In this document: positions 7,403-15,255 of the stretch, piece after piece
Position numbering within the stretch: position 1 is the stretch's first letter
How the letters are laid out: every line of letters begins with the position of its first letter
From: an uncultured Alphaproteobacteria bacterium
GTDB lineage: Bacteria > Pseudomonadota > Alphaproteobacteria > Puniceispirillales > Marisalimonadaceae
Assembly: GCA_937142855.1 (NCBI GenBank)
Contig: CAKZQZ010000089.1
Span: 1-34,370 of the forward strand
Length of the DNA stretch: 34,370 bases
Direction of reading: 5' to 3'
The notes under the pieces: generated by a model
What the model was told of the DNA's origin: nothing
Database searches by the model: none
The model's input: the letters and a program-made list of their open reading frames with translations, nothing else
Program-made: the position numbers and the translations under genes

Positions 7403-7563
7403 TCTTCACTTATATTTTCTGATAAGTCATTATTGTCAGAATGCTTGTAGGATTTGTTTTTTTTTGAATTAATTAATTTGCAACCTTCTCTAATTGTCAA
7501 TCCTATAACAACTCCACCAGCTAATCCAATTAATGTACCTTTTAAAATTCCTAGACCAAACAA
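7399..7563 (-). CDS. Small membrane protein ORF, 54 aa
   Basis: An unlisted short ORF starting at TTG 7563-7561 with AGGAA six bases upstream, ending at TAA 7401-7399. The product MFGLGILKGTLIGLAGGVVI... has a Gly-rich hydrophobic segment (about residues 3-23), then IREGCK and a polar, acidic C-terminus (DNNDLSENISED). This looks like a single-pass inner-membrane protein. It lies just downstream of tRNA-Arg on the same strand and converges on the HypD-like gene. The family is not recognised. The TTG start and small size leave some doubt, but the composition is coding-like. Confidence 0.5.
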   Translation of the reverse strand: MFGLGILKGTLIGLAGGVVIGLTIREGCKLINSKKNKSYKHSDNNDLSENISED

Positions 7564-7580
7564 TTTAAATTCCTAAATAA

Positions 7581-7657
7581 TGGTGAACGCGAGAGGATTC
7601 GAACCTCTGACCTACTGCTTAGAAGGCAGTTGCTCTATCCAGCTGAGCTACGCGTCC
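7581..7657 (-). tRNA. tRNA-Arg, anticodon UCU
   Basis: Read on the minus strand, 7657 to 7581 folds as a full 77-base cloverleaf: acceptor GGACGCG pairs with CGCGTTC, a D-arm with AGCTCAGCTGGATAGAGC, an anticodon stem-loop CTGCCTTCTAAGCAG with anticodon TCT, and the T-arm containing GGTTCGAATCC. The discriminator A is followed by an encoded CCA. It decodes AGA, a heavily used arginine codon in this AT-rich sequence. Confidence 0.96.
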
Positions 7658-7673
7658 ATATAAACAGATATAT

Positions 7674-7702
7674 TTATTATTACTAATAAATAATTAAGTC
7701 AA
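7674..7702 (-). promoter_or_regulatory. Candidate sigma-70-type promoter for tRNA-Arg
   Basis: On the minus strand TTGACT (7702-7697) is followed after 17 bases by TAATAA (7679-7674). This would start transcription around 7667, about 10 bases before the tRNA 5' end. The -35 match is good (5 of 6), but the -10 matches only 3 of 6 and AT-richness makes chance hits common. Confidence 0.35.
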
Positions 7703-7723
7703 AAGAATTGTACCAAAAGTTAA

Positions 7724-8128
7724 TTAGTAGTAAAAGATTTTTTGCATACAAGTCATTGGTTTTGGAATTTTATCCAGATTTTCTATACCGAGACCAACAC
7801 TCAAAACAATCGAAGATAATTTCGAAGTCACCTTATCAAAAGTCCAAGCAAAATCTGTGGTTTTAAAAAAATCTTTATCCTCCCAAATTACATAGGCTCC
7901 TTGTTTTTCTGCTATCAGGTTTCCAATATTAATAAATTTACCTTTTACTCTTCGGTAAACTTTTGGATTATCCATGTCTTTAGATCTATCAAAAAGAAAT
8001 TCAAACTTATATTTATCGTCACTACAATCAAAGCCCGCAGAAGGAAGATAAATTTCGTTTGCCATTATTTTATATGGAAGTATTAGTAAGAGTATAATTA
8101 TTAAAATAACATAATTTTTAAAAATCAT
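7724..8128 (-). CDS. Exported hypothetical protein, 134 aa
   Basis: The N-terminus (MIFKNYVILIIILLLILPYKIMA) is a signal peptide with likely cleavage after IMA, before NEIYL, giving a mature periplasmic protein of about 111 aa. The mature part has two Cys, one in the GFDCSDD segment near its N-terminus and one in MTCMQ near the C-terminus, which could form a disulfide. The sequence suggests mostly beta structure (FEFLFD, AYVIWED). I do not recognise the family. Only a weak GAAAG lies before the ATG. It is divergent from the VOC gene and sits 66 bases upstream of the tRNA on the same strand. Confidence 0.6.
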   Translation of the reverse strand: MIFKNYVILIIILLLILPYKIMANEIYLPSAGFDCSDDKYKFEFLFDRSKDMDNPKVYRRVKGKFINIGNLIAEKQGAYVIWEDKDFFKTTDFAWTFDKVTSKLSSIVLSVGLGIENLDKIPKPMTCMQKIFYY

Positions 8129-8205
8129 TAATAACGGTACTTTCTGATTAAATTTAGTTTATTGTTATTAATAACATAAACAAAATATAATAGAGAATTA
8201 ATATT

Positions 8206-8604
8206 ATGATCGTTTCAATTGACCATATTGTGATCACTGTTTCTGATATTAACAAATCAATTTATTTTTATTGTAATATTCTTGGAATGGAGATGAACGA
8301 ATTCTATTCTAAGTCAGATGACACTGTTAGAAAATCATTAAAGTTTGGCAATCAAAAAATTAATTTGCATAAAGCTTCAAACCCTTACAAACCTAATGCT
8401 CAAGTTGCTATTCCTGGAACACTCGACATATGCTTTCTCACGGAAAAACCCTTGAGTGAGTGGGTAAATATATTCAAAAATAATAAAATAAAAATAGAAC
8501 TAGGTCCTGTTAATAAAACTGGAGCCAATGGACCTATAGTATCTATTTACATTAGAGATCCAGATAAGAATTTAATAGAAATTTCAAATGAAATTACTAA
8601 TTAG
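8206..8604 (+). CDS. VOC family protein, GLOD5-like
   Basis: A 132-residue vicinal-oxygen-chelate (glyoxalase/bleomycin-resistance) protein with paired beta-alpha-beta-beta-beta units. Metal ligand candidates are H7 (DHIVITV), H55 (INLH) and E125 (NLIEIS). The order DHIV, FYCNILGMEM, KFGNQKINLH, PGTLDICFLTE, GPVNKTGANGP and IRDPDKNLIE closely matches the eukaryotic/bacterial glyoxalase-domain-containing protein 5 group. The substrate of that group is unsettled, so methylglyoxal or another electrophile is only a possibility. It converges on the EthD-like gene with 4 bases between stops. Confidence 0.85.
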   Translation: MIVSIDHIVITVSDINKSIYFYCNILGMEMNEFYSKSDDTVRKSLKFGNQKINLHKASNPYKPNAQVAIPGTLDICFLTEKPLSEWVNIFKNNKIKIELGPVNKTGANGPIVSIYIRDPDKNLIEISNEITN

Positions 8605-8608
8605 TCAA

Positions 8609-8911
8609 TTATATTTCCTGAGATAACTCTAATAATTCGCGTGTCCTTTTTACTTTGTAATTCCATTTATCATCAAATTTTTTGATTAACTTTTTTAAGC
8701 CTTTAGAGGAAATAGCTTTTTCAGCATCTCTTATATTTTTAAATTTATAAATTGCTAAGTGGAATTTTGTACCGTTTATCCATGCTCTTTTTGCATTTAA
8801 TGACATCAAAACTTCGTTAGCTTCAGTTAAATGTTCAATTTGATACCAATCGTCAAATTCCTTTTGATTAACAAGACTTGTATCAGATTTAACTATTAAG
8901 TATGCTGTCAT
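8609..8911 (-). CDS. EthD-like dimeric alpha/beta-barrel protein
   Basis: About 100 residues from ATG 8911; a TTG at 8926 would add five residues and neither start has a good Shine-Dalgarno. The N-terminal strand TAYLIVKSD, then FDDWYQIEHLTEA, a central strand HLAIYKF, a helix with AEKAI and the C-terminal FDDKWNYKVKRTRELLEL resemble a widespread proteobacterial EthD/ABM-like family with a WY...HL motif. Such proteins form ferredoxin-like dimers; catalytic activity is unproven for most. No operon partner is evident. Confidence 0.6.
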   Translation of the reverse strand: MTAYLIVKSDTSLVNQKEFDDWYQIEHLTEANEVLMSLNAKRAWINGTKFHLAIYKFKNIRDAEKAISSKGLKKLIKKFDDKWNYKVKRTRELLELSQEI

Positions 8912-8986
8912 TATAATTTTATTCAAAATGTATTCTTATATTTTTTAATTATACATATTTCAAAATTAAAAGTTATAAATAAATTA

Positions 8987-9017
8987 TTGACAAACTGTAT
9001 TTCTATTTTGCTATAGT
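8987..9017 (+). promoter_or_regulatory. Candidate promoter of the hibernation factor gene
   Basis: A consensus TTGACA (8987-8992) is followed by TGCTATAGT, an extended -10 (TGnTATAGT, hexamer 9012-9017), with a 19-base spacer. Start of transcription would be about 9023-9025, giving a very short leader containing only AGAGG before ATG 9036. The spacer is longer than the ideal 17 bases, but both boxes are good and there is no other gene for 75 bases upstream. Confidence 0.5.
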
Positions 9018-9035
9018 GTGAATAGAGGTTATTTA

Positions 9036-9635
9036 ATGAACTTTAAAATTTTTGGAAAGCAAGTAAAAGTAGGTGAAGTTTTTTCTAAATACGCAGAAGA
9101 AATTTTATTAAAATCAGTTCAAAAATACTTCCCTAATCCAGTCTCGTCGATAATTAGTCTTTCTAAAAAAAATAAATTTTTTTACATCATCATAGTTTTA
9201 CATATCAATAAGAAAATGGAGTTTACAGCTCAATCAAATGGGATGACAGCGAAGTTGGCGTTTGATGATGCTACAGAAAAATTATCTAAACAATTAAGAA
9301 GATATAAAAGAAAAATTAAAAATCATAAAAATAATGAATTAATAAATAAGCCTATTCCATTAAACGCTCAATTTCATATTATTAATGAGACTTCTAAACT
9401 TAATAAGAACGAAAACAAACCCATAAATAATGAACCTCTGATATTTGCAGAGTTAGGAACTGAAATTGAAGAATTAACTGTGGCTGAAGCTTTAGAAAAA
9501 ATGAAATTAGGAAACATACCAGCACTGATGTTTAGAAATAAAAAACATAGTGGCCTTAATATGATTTATAGAAGGCAAGATGATCTAATTGGATGGGTAG
9601 ATCCAAGAGGAAATAGAAATTCTGCAAAAATTTAA
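9036..9635 (+). CDS. hpf: Ribosome hibernation promoting factor, long form
   Basis: A 199-residue long-form HPF/RaiA protein. The N-terminal S30EA domain (about 1-100) starts MNFKIFGKQVKVGEVFSKYAEE and ends in a basic helix (KLSKQLRRYKRKIKNHK) that contacts the 30S subunit. After a linker, the C-terminal dimerisation domain (about 140-190) has EELTVAEALEKMKLGNIPALMFRNKKH, GLNMIYRR and DLIGWVDP. The long form drives 100S ribosome dimers in other bacteria and is typical of alphaproteobacteria rather than enterics. The frame is open from GTG 9018, but AGAGG at 9024-9028 fits ATG 9036. It is probably induced on growth arrest. Confidence 0.9.
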   Translation: MNFKIFGKQVKVGEVFSKYAEEILLKSVQKYFPNPVSSIISLSKKNKFFYIIIVLHINKKMEFTAQSNGMTAKLAFDDATEKLSKQLRRYKRKIKNHKNNELINKPIPLNAQFHIINETSKLNKNENKPINNEPLIFAELGTEIEELTVAEALEKMKLGNIPALMFRNKKHSGLNMIYRRQDDLIGWVDPRGNRNSAKI

Positions 9636-9636
9636 C

Positions 9637-10188
9637 TTAATTTTTTAATTCTTCCAGTCTTCTATCTCTTCCGCACATAAATCTATAATACTCATATTTA
9701 TAAGTGTTTTTTTTGTAATAATCTTGATGCTCTAATCTTACAGGATAGAATTTAGTTTCCTTTTCAATAGGAACAACAGATGATTTGGGAGCAACAGATA
9801 AAATTATATTTTTTTCTTCTTCATCTTTGTAATAAATAGCTGGTGTATATGATCTGCCTCTATCACAAAATTGCCCATTATTATCCTCATAATCAATCGT
9901 TTTAAAAACATGAACTACTAAATCTTTAAAAGTAATAACTTTTGGATTATACTCTACCAAGGCAGCTTCCCTATGATCTCCCCATTGCCCTGGAATATAC
10001 TTTGGATTTTTTGTTGTGCCGGCAGTAAAACCACTTGTTACATCAATGACACCAGGAAGTTTTTCCATATCAGCTTCTGTGCACCAAAAACATCCACCTG
10101 AATAAATAAAAGTCTCTGCAAAGGATGGAAAGTAAGATAATATATATATATTAAGAAACATAAAAACTTTGATAATCAATTTTCTCAT
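9637..10188 (-). CDS. msrA: Peptide-methionine (S)-S-oxide reductase, exported
   Basis: A 183-residue MsrA that repairs Met-S-sulfoxide. The active site GGCFWC gives the catalytic C33; C36 and the C-terminal C172 (FMCGRD) are candidate resolving cysteines. GQWGDHREAALVEY and YEDNNGQFCDRGRSYTPAIYY are family blocks. Unlike cytoplasmic MsrA, it has an N-terminal signal-like stretch (MRKLIIKVFMFLNIYILSYF) with likely cleavage after PSFA, so it should act in the periplasm. AGGATAAAATT precedes ATG 10188. It converges on hpf with one base between stops. No MsrB or MsrP partner is in the window. Confidence 0.92.
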   Translation of the reverse strand: MRKLIIKVFMFLNIYILSYFPSFAETFIYSGGCFWCTEADMEKLPGVIDVTSGFTAGTTKNPKYIPGQWGDHREAALVEYNPKVITFKDLVVHVFKTIDYEDNNGQFCDRGRSYTPAIYYKDEEEKNIILSVAPKSSVVPIEKETKFYPVRLEHQDYYKKNTYKYEYYRFMCGRDRRLEELKN

Positions 10189-10258
10189 AATTTTATCCTG
10201 TTCTAAAAAAGCTAAGTAGTAATAAACGTTTTAAATTCATCTAATAGGTTGTTTAATT

Positions 10259-11125
10259 TTGTTATTTACAAAAAATATAAAAGGTATTTTATTTATAATC
10301 TCTGCAGTATTGTGTTTTTCAATAATGAACGGTATTACCCGTGAGTTGTCCGAGACATACAATGTTATCACCTTAAATATGTTTAGGTATTGGTTTTTTG
10401 CATTAATTTTAATTTTAATAAACACATACAATAAAAAATCAACAGTGTTGATATCTAAAAGCAAAAAGAAATATTTACAAATATTTCGTGGTTCTCTTTT
10501 GGCAATACAAATGTGTTTTGCACATTATTGTTTTTTAAAATTAGGTTTGATAGAGACATCAGCTATTTTTGCAGTTGGTCCTCTAATAGTTACCGCTCTT
10601 TCAATTATTTTTTTAGATGAAAAAGTAGATTGGCAAAGAATACTCGCAATTATTTTTGGATTTATTGGTATTTTAATTATTCTAAGACCAGGTTTCAGAG
10701 GATTTGATCCTTTATCATTTTTAGCTTTAGCATGTGCATTTTCATATGCAACATATCAAATTCTCACTCGTTATGTTTCTAGTCATGATACCCCAACCAC
10801 TAGTTTTTTTTACACAGGTATAGCAGGTGCTTTTATTTTATCATTTGTTGGCCCTTTTTTCTTTATACAAGTGAAAGATTTTGATTGGTTTTTGATTTTA
10901 TTAATAGCTATTCTTGGAACTTCTGCTCATTTTTTTATAATTAAAGCTTATCAATTAGCACAAGCTTCTATATTACAGCCCTTTAATTATCTCCAACTCG
11001 TTTTTGTGTCTATAATAGGAATGATTTTCTTTAATGAAATTTTAGAAATTCCTGTACTTGTAGGCTCATCAATAGTTGTTTTAGCAGGTCTTTATAGTTT
11101 TAGAAGAGATACTGTAAAAGTTTAA
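10259..11125 (+). CDS. EamA/DMT-family transporter
   Basis: A 288-residue membrane protein with about 10 hydrophobic helices arranged as two EamA repeats. The first carries LNMFRYW and AIFAVGPLIVTALSIIFLDEKV; the second ends with LQPFNYLQLVFVSIIGMIFFNEIL, the conserved EamA ending. The start is TTG 10259 with AGG about 10 bases upstream; the next in-frame ATG would remove the first helix. DMT proteins export or import metabolites such as amino acids, and the substrate cannot be predicted here. It is divergent from msrA. Confidence 0.87.
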   Translation: MLFTKNIKGILFIISAVLCFSIMNGITRELSETYNVITLNMFRYWFFALILILINTYNKKSTVLISKSKKKYLQIFRGSLLAIQMCFAHYCFLKLGLIETSAIFAVGPLIVTALSIIFLDEKVDWQRILAIIFGFIGILIILRPGFRGFDPLSFLALACAFSYATYQILTRYVSSHDTPTTSFFYTGIAGAFILSFVGPFFFIQVKDFDWFLILLIAILGTSAHFFIIKAYQLAQASILQPFNYLQLVFVSIIGMIFFNEILEIPVLVGSSIVVLAGLYSFRRDTVKV

Positions 11126-11192
11126 TCTAGTTTTTTTATTTACATTTATTAATTCTTTTATTTATTCTTTATTTTTTGGAAAGAGAAAAATA

Positions 11193-12332
11193 ATGGAAAA
11201 ATTTTTACTAAATATAGATGATAAAGAATTAGATGATTTAAAATTTAAAATTTCACAAGGACGAATAATTGATTGGGGTTCTTATCATAAGGACGATGCT
11301 GGAATTTCATTTAAAAGGCTTTCATTTATTTTAGATTATTGGAAAAATGATTTTTCATGGAAAAAAGAAGAAAATAAGTTAAATAAATTCCAACAATTTC
11401 TTTTCAAAAAAAACGGTTTCACAACTCATTTTTTGCACATAAGATCAGAAAAAAAAAATAAAATACCACTTTTATTAATTCATGGATGGCCAGGTTCATT
11501 TTTTGAATTTTTTGACTTGATACCTCTCCTAACAAACGGACATGAAAATAGTTTGGGAAATGACTTAGATTTTGACCTCATAATTCCCTCACTGCCAAAC
11601 GTAGGTTTTTCTTTTGTTAAAAATCAAACTCCTTTGGATTTAGATGAGATTTCTGATCATTTGTTAAATTTGATGGAAAGTTTAGGTTACGATGAATATT
11701 TTATTCAAGGAGGTGATTTAGGTTCTTTTATAGCTTCAATTATGTCAGTTAAGTCACCACAAAAAATAAGAGGTATTCATTTAAATATGCTTCCTTTACC
11801 AAGAGGTTTAGATAAAAAGCCAAATAATGTTAAAGAAAAAAAATATTATGATGAATTAAAGAACTTTTTACATTACGAAGCAGGATACCAATATATTCAA
11901 GGGACAAAACCGTTTACTTTGGCCCATGCTTTAAATGCATCTCCAGTTAGTTTATGCGCATATATTAGTGAAAAATTCTATAGCTGGACTGATAATGAAG
12001 GTGATTTATTTAATATTATCAACATTGATACTATGCTAGCAAATATTTCTTTATATTGGTTTTCAGGGTGTATAGGTGCTTCTTTTTGGCCATACTTTGT
12101 TCGTCATAGATCTCCATATTGGCCGATTTCTAAGGATAAACCTATAGAGGTGCCAACTGGATATAGTGAATTCCCAAAAGAAATTTTTTCTCCACCTTTA
12201 AGTTTAGCTGAACAATATTATCATAATATCGTTTTTTGGCAGTCTCATAAGCATGGCGGTCATTTTGCTGCAATGGAAAATCCTTATGAGTTGGCTTCCG
12301 ACATTAATAAATTTGTTAAAAAAATTATTTAA
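11193..12332 (+). CDS. Epoxide hydrolase (EHN-type alpha/beta hydrolase)
   Basis: A 379-residue protein with the N-terminal epoxide hydrolase domain (about 1-110) followed by the alpha/beta hydrolase core. Motifs: oxyanion hole HGWPGS (97-102), LPNVGFSF, nucleophile elbow GGDLGS with Asp175, and catalytic His357 (HGGHFAAMENP). The layout matches microsomal/juvenile-hormone-type epoxide hydrolases, which open epoxides to diols through an Asp ester. The Leu after Asp175 replaces the more common Trp. There is a purine-rich AAAGAGAAAA before ATG 11193. It is followed 59 bases later by an NAD-dependent epimerase gene in the same direction. Confidence 0.87.
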   Translation: MEKFLLNIDDKELDDLKFKISQGRIIDWGSYHKDDAGISFKRLSFILDYWKNDFSWKKEENKLNKFQQFLFKKNGFTTHFLHIRSEKKNKIPLLLIHGWPGSFFEFFDLIPLLTNGHENSLGNDLDFDLIIPSLPNVGFSFVKNQTPLDLDEISDHLLNLMESLGYDEYFIQGGDLGSFIASIMSVKSPQKIRGIHLNMLPLPRGLDKKPNNVKEKKYYDELKNFLHYEAGYQYIQGTKPFTLAHALNASPVSLCAYISEKFYSWTDNEGDLFNIINIDTMLANISLYWFSGCIGASFWPYFVRHRSPYWPISKDKPIEVPTGYSEFPKEIFSPPLSLAEQYYHNIVFWQSHKHGGHFAAMENPYELASDINKFVKKII

Positions 12333-12391
12333 GATATTTATTTAATATTTTTAATGTAAGATTATAAATTGTTATAGCAAGGATATATGAA

Positions 12392-13372
12392 ATGAGTTTA
12401 GAGTTTTTAACGGATGATCTCTTGATCAAAACTAATAATTTTGATGGACCTGTGATTGTTACAGGTGCAGGTGGGTGTATAGGTAGTTGGATTTTAACTA
12501 TACTTTATAGATCTGGTATCCCTTGTGTAGGAATTGATTTGTCAGAAAAGAAGGATCGCCTTGAGTTAATTCTTGGTAATAAAACTTCTAAAATTAAATG
12601 GGAAGTTTGTGATATAACAAACCTAAAATCTCTAAAAAATATTGTGACTAGTTATAATGCATCTGCCATAATCCACTTAGCAGGTCTCCAAGTTCCTTTT
12701 TGTGCTGCTGATCCTGCATTAGGAGCTAGAGTAAATGTTGAAGGCACTATTAATATTCTTGAAACAGCTAAGCAAACCAACATTAAAAGGACTGTATATG
12801 CCTCTTCAGTAGCTGCACTTGGCATGCCTCCCAAAGGTCCATGGAAAGAAACACTTTATGGTGCTTATAAATTAGCTAATGAACACACCGCTTATGTTTA
12901 TTGGCAAGATTGGCAGGTGCCCTCGATAGGGATTAGGCCAAATATAGTTTATGGTTTGGCAAGAGACCAAGGTATGAGTTCTAAAAATACTTTAGCTATA
13001 CAAGCAGCTGTTCTCAATCAAAGCTATGAAATACCATTTAATGGTAAATATAGTTGGTTGTATGTTGGAGAAGCGGCTCAGGCATTTATAACTTCTGTTA
13101 GTAAAGATCTAACTGACGCTAATGTTTTCAACCTTAATGGAAGTTGTGAAACTATCGAAAATGGGTTAAACCTAATAAGACAAATAGATAAAAATACAAA
13201 TTTAAGTTGTCTTAATCAACCTTTCCCTTTTCCACCAGATTTAGATGATGATCCATTAAGAAAACATATAGGTAATTATCCATCTGTATCTGTAAAAAAA
13301 GGAATAGAAGATACATATAAAGCGTTTCAACAACTTAAGTTAGAAGGAAGATGTCCTGCTCTGTCAGAGTAA
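12392..13372 (+). CDS. NAD-dependent epimerase/dehydratase (extended SDR)
   Basis: A 326-residue extended SDR. The nucleotide-binding loop GAGGCIGS (about residues 25-32), D49 at the end of strand 2 (VGIDL, suggesting NAD preference), SSVAAL, and the active-site Y-x-x-x-K in LYGAYKLANE are visible, as is the IRPNIVYG block. AAGGA at 12379-12383 sits 8 bases before ATG 12392. Family members modify nucleotide sugars or reduce small carbonyls. No sugar-nucleotide genes are near, so a catabolic dehydrogenase role is just as likely. Confidence 0.85.
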   Translation: MSLEFLTDDLLIKTNNFDGPVIVTGAGGCIGSWILTILYRSGIPCVGIDLSEKKDRLELILGNKTSKIKWEVCDITNLKSLKNIVTSYNASAIIHLAGLQVPFCAADPALGARVNVEGTINILETAKQTNIKRTVYASSVAALGMPPKGPWKETLYGAYKLANEHTAYVYWQDWQVPSIGIRPNIVYGLARDQGMSSKNTLAIQAAVLNQSYEIPFNGKYSWLYVGEAAQAFITSVSKDLTDANVFNLNGSCETIENGLNLIRQIDKNTNLSCLNQPFPFPPDLDDDPLRKHIGNYPSVSVKKGIEDTYKAFQQLKLEGRCPALSE

Positions 13373-13506
13373 TTGTTTCTATCCAAAAAAGGACATTGAA
13401 TACATGGCTATATTAAGCACACAAAAAAATAAAAATATTCCTACAACAACTTTCATATTTTATTTGTAGCATAGTATTTTTTATAAATAAAATTTTAGGT
13501 AATAAG

Positions 13507-13713
13507 ATGAATGAAAAACTTCAAAAAATGGAAGAAAAAATAGCAATTCTTCAGAATGATTTATCTAGTATGAGCGATGAAATTTATAATCAACAAAAGG
13601 AAATTCAAGAGTTAAAATTACAAATCAAATTATTAAAATCTACCATACAAAATAACGACGATACAAATAAAAATAATTTTAGTATTTATAATGAAATTCC
13701 ACCACATTATTAA
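13507..13713 (+). CDS. slyX: SlyX family protein
   Basis: A 68-residue coiled-coil protein: continuous heptads run from about residue 1 to 47 (KMEEKIAILQNDLSSM..., QELKLQIKLLK), then a polar linker, and the chain ends in the hallmark PPHY. Length and C-terminus match SlyX. The function of SlyX is poorly known. The 134 bases before it contain no supported gene. Confidence 0.88.
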   Translation: MNEKLQKMEEKIAILQNDLSSMSDEIYNQQKEIQELKLQIKLLKSTIQNNDDTNKNNFSIYNEIPPHY

Positions 13714-13788
13714 GTTTCAACCTAAATTCTTGACTTGTTTAATTGTAAATATCAAATTAATTATATCTTTAAACAATAGGTTTAAATA

Positions 13789-13938
13789 ATGGAAGATCCA
13801 CAAGCTTTTTTATATTTAATTGTAGGCATAGTATGTTTGCTACTTTATAGAGTTTTAAAAAAAAGATGGAATATACGAAATAATGATAAGAAAAATTTGT
13901 TTAAACTCCTTTTCAAAAATATAGATAATAAAAAATAA
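13789..13938 (+). CDS. Small single-pass membrane protein ORF, 49 aa
   Basis: A short ORF from ATG 13789, with AATAGG 8 bases upstream, to TAA 13936-13938. The product MEDPQAFLYLIVGIVCLLLY... has one transmembrane segment (about residues 7-23) followed by a strongly basic tail (RVLKKRW, then K-rich). By the positive-inside rule this suggests N-out, C-in topology. It sits between slyX and the DinB gene in the same direction. The family is not recognised. The start signal and charge layout support it being real. Confidence 0.55.
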   Translation: MEDPQAFLYLIVGIVCLLLYRVLKKRWNIRNNDKKNLFKLLFKNIDNKK

Positions 13939-13961
13939 AATTATATTAGAAGGAAATTATT

Positions 13962-14465
13962 ATGAATAATAAGGAATATCTTCTAAATCTATTAAATTAC
14001 AATAGTTGGGCTAATGATGAGTTTTTTAAAGTGATCATCAAGTTGTCATCTGAAGAAATAAATAAGCAACGAAAATCTTTCATGAACAGTATAAGAAATT
14101 CTCTTAACCACTTGTTGGTTATTGACAAAGTTTGGTTAACAAATATGAAAAAAGAAAAACATACCTTTGATAATTTACAGACTATTTTATATGAAAATAT
14201 GGAACAATTATGGAAAGAAAAGAAAAAAGAAGAACAATTAATAAAAAACTATGTCGAAAATCTATCTGATAAAGAGTTTGAAGAAATTGTAGAGTGTGAG
14301 TTAATAGGTGGCAATAAAGTTTTAATATCTAGATCTATGATAATTACACATCTTGTTATGCATGGAGGTTATCATAGAGGAATTATTGCAGAGATGTTTG
14401 GTCAAATACCTTTGCCACCAATAGCTCAGGATATTACTACTTGGGAAAAATCAAAACTTAAATGA
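13962..14465 (+). CDS. DinB-family metal-binding four-helix protein
   Basis: A 167-residue DinB/YfiT-like four-helix bundle. The triad of metal-binding histidines is H50 (SLNHLL), H134 and H138 (HLVMHGGYHRG), in the standard spacing. The N-terminal NYNSWANDEFF is also typical. AGAAGGAAATT precedes ATG 13962. Bacterial members include thiol-dependent transferases and damage-inducible proteins; this one resembles the generic damage-inducible DinB group and its substrate is unknown. The hydratase-like gene follows 16 bases after it. Confidence 0.87.
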   Translation: MNNKEYLLNLLNYNSWANDEFFKVIIKLSSEEINKQRKSFMNSIRNSLNHLLVIDKVWLTNMKKEKHTFDNLQTILYENMEQLWKEKKKEEQLIKNYVENLSDKEFEEIVECELIGGNKVLISRSMIITHLVMHGGYHRGIIAEMFGQIPLPPIAQDITTWEKSKLK

Positions 14466-14481
14466 TAATTTATGAAAGCAT

Positions 14482-15255
14482 ATGAGTATGAAAGCTGCTG
14501 AAATAATTTGGAATTCTTGGAAAAATGGTAAAAAGATTAATACTCTCCCAATTGAATTAACACCGCACAATAGAACTGAAGCTTATGAAATCCAAGAAAC
14601 TCTTCAAGCACTCAGTAATTCTGAAATAACTGGTTGGAAGATTGCAGCAACTAGTTTAGACGGGCAAAGACATATTGGAGTAAATGGACCATTAGCTGGA
14701 AGAATTTTAAAGGATAAAACTTTTAAGCCAAACGATATAGCTGTTTTAGGTAATAACAAAATGGCTGTTGCTGAACCAGAGTTTGCTTTCAAAATTGCGA
14801 AAACTCTCGAACCTAAAAATTATTTATATAGTCCTGATGAGGTTATTAGTCTTGTTGAAGATCTTCATCTAGCAATAGAATTACCTGATTCACGTTTTGA
14901 AGATTTCTCTAAAGTTGGAGAGTTTAACTTGATTGCAGATAATGCATGCGCTCATCAGTTTGTGATTTCATCGCCTATTAAACATAATTGGCAAACTCTT
15001 GATTTTTCAAAGCATAAAGTCAGAATATTTAATGATAACAATCTTTCTCATGATGGTATCGGAGCAAATGTTTTGGGTGATCCAATAATTGCTCTTACGT
15101 GGCTGATAAATGAGTTATCTCAAAATAATATTACTCTCCATAAAGGTATGATAGTTTCTACTGGTACTTGTGCATTACCTTTGCCAATAGAGCAAGGTAA
15201 CAAGATCACAGCAGACTTTGGTATATTGGGTTTAATAGATATCAATATAGAATGA
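14482..15255 (+). CDS. 2-keto-4-pentenoate hydratase / fumarylacetoacetase-fold family
   Basis: A 257-residue member of the FAH superfamily closest to MhpD-type 2-hydroxypenta-2,4-dienoate hydratases. Acidic metal ligands are visible as E98-x-E100 (VAEPEFAF) and E133 (AIELPDSR), with GWKIAATS in the N-terminal half and TGTCALPLP near the end. MhpD-like enzymes act in meta-cleavage of aromatics, but many relatives are decarboxylases or hydrolases, and no ring-cleavage genes adjoin it. The start at ATG 14482 has only a weak GAAAGC upstream. Its stop overlaps the start of the next small ORF. Confidence 0.85.
   Translation: MSMKAAEIIWNSWKNGKKINTLPIELTPHNRTEAYEIQETLQALSNSEITGWKIAATSLDGQRHIGVNGPLAGRILKDKTFKPNDIAVLGNNKMAVAEPEFAFKIAKTLEPKNYLYSPDEVISLVEDLHLAIELPDSRFEDFSKVGEFNLIADNACAHQFVISSPIKHNWQTLDFSKHKVRIFNDNNLSHDGIGANVLGDPIIALTWLINELSQNNITLHKGMIVSTGTCALPLPIEQGNKITADFGILGLIDINIE

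Noticed and set aside
13404-13469. 21-codon ORF (MAILSTQKNKN...) between the epimerase and slyX
   Set aside because: AAAGGA lies about 13 bases from the ATG, too far, and the peptide has no recognisable character.
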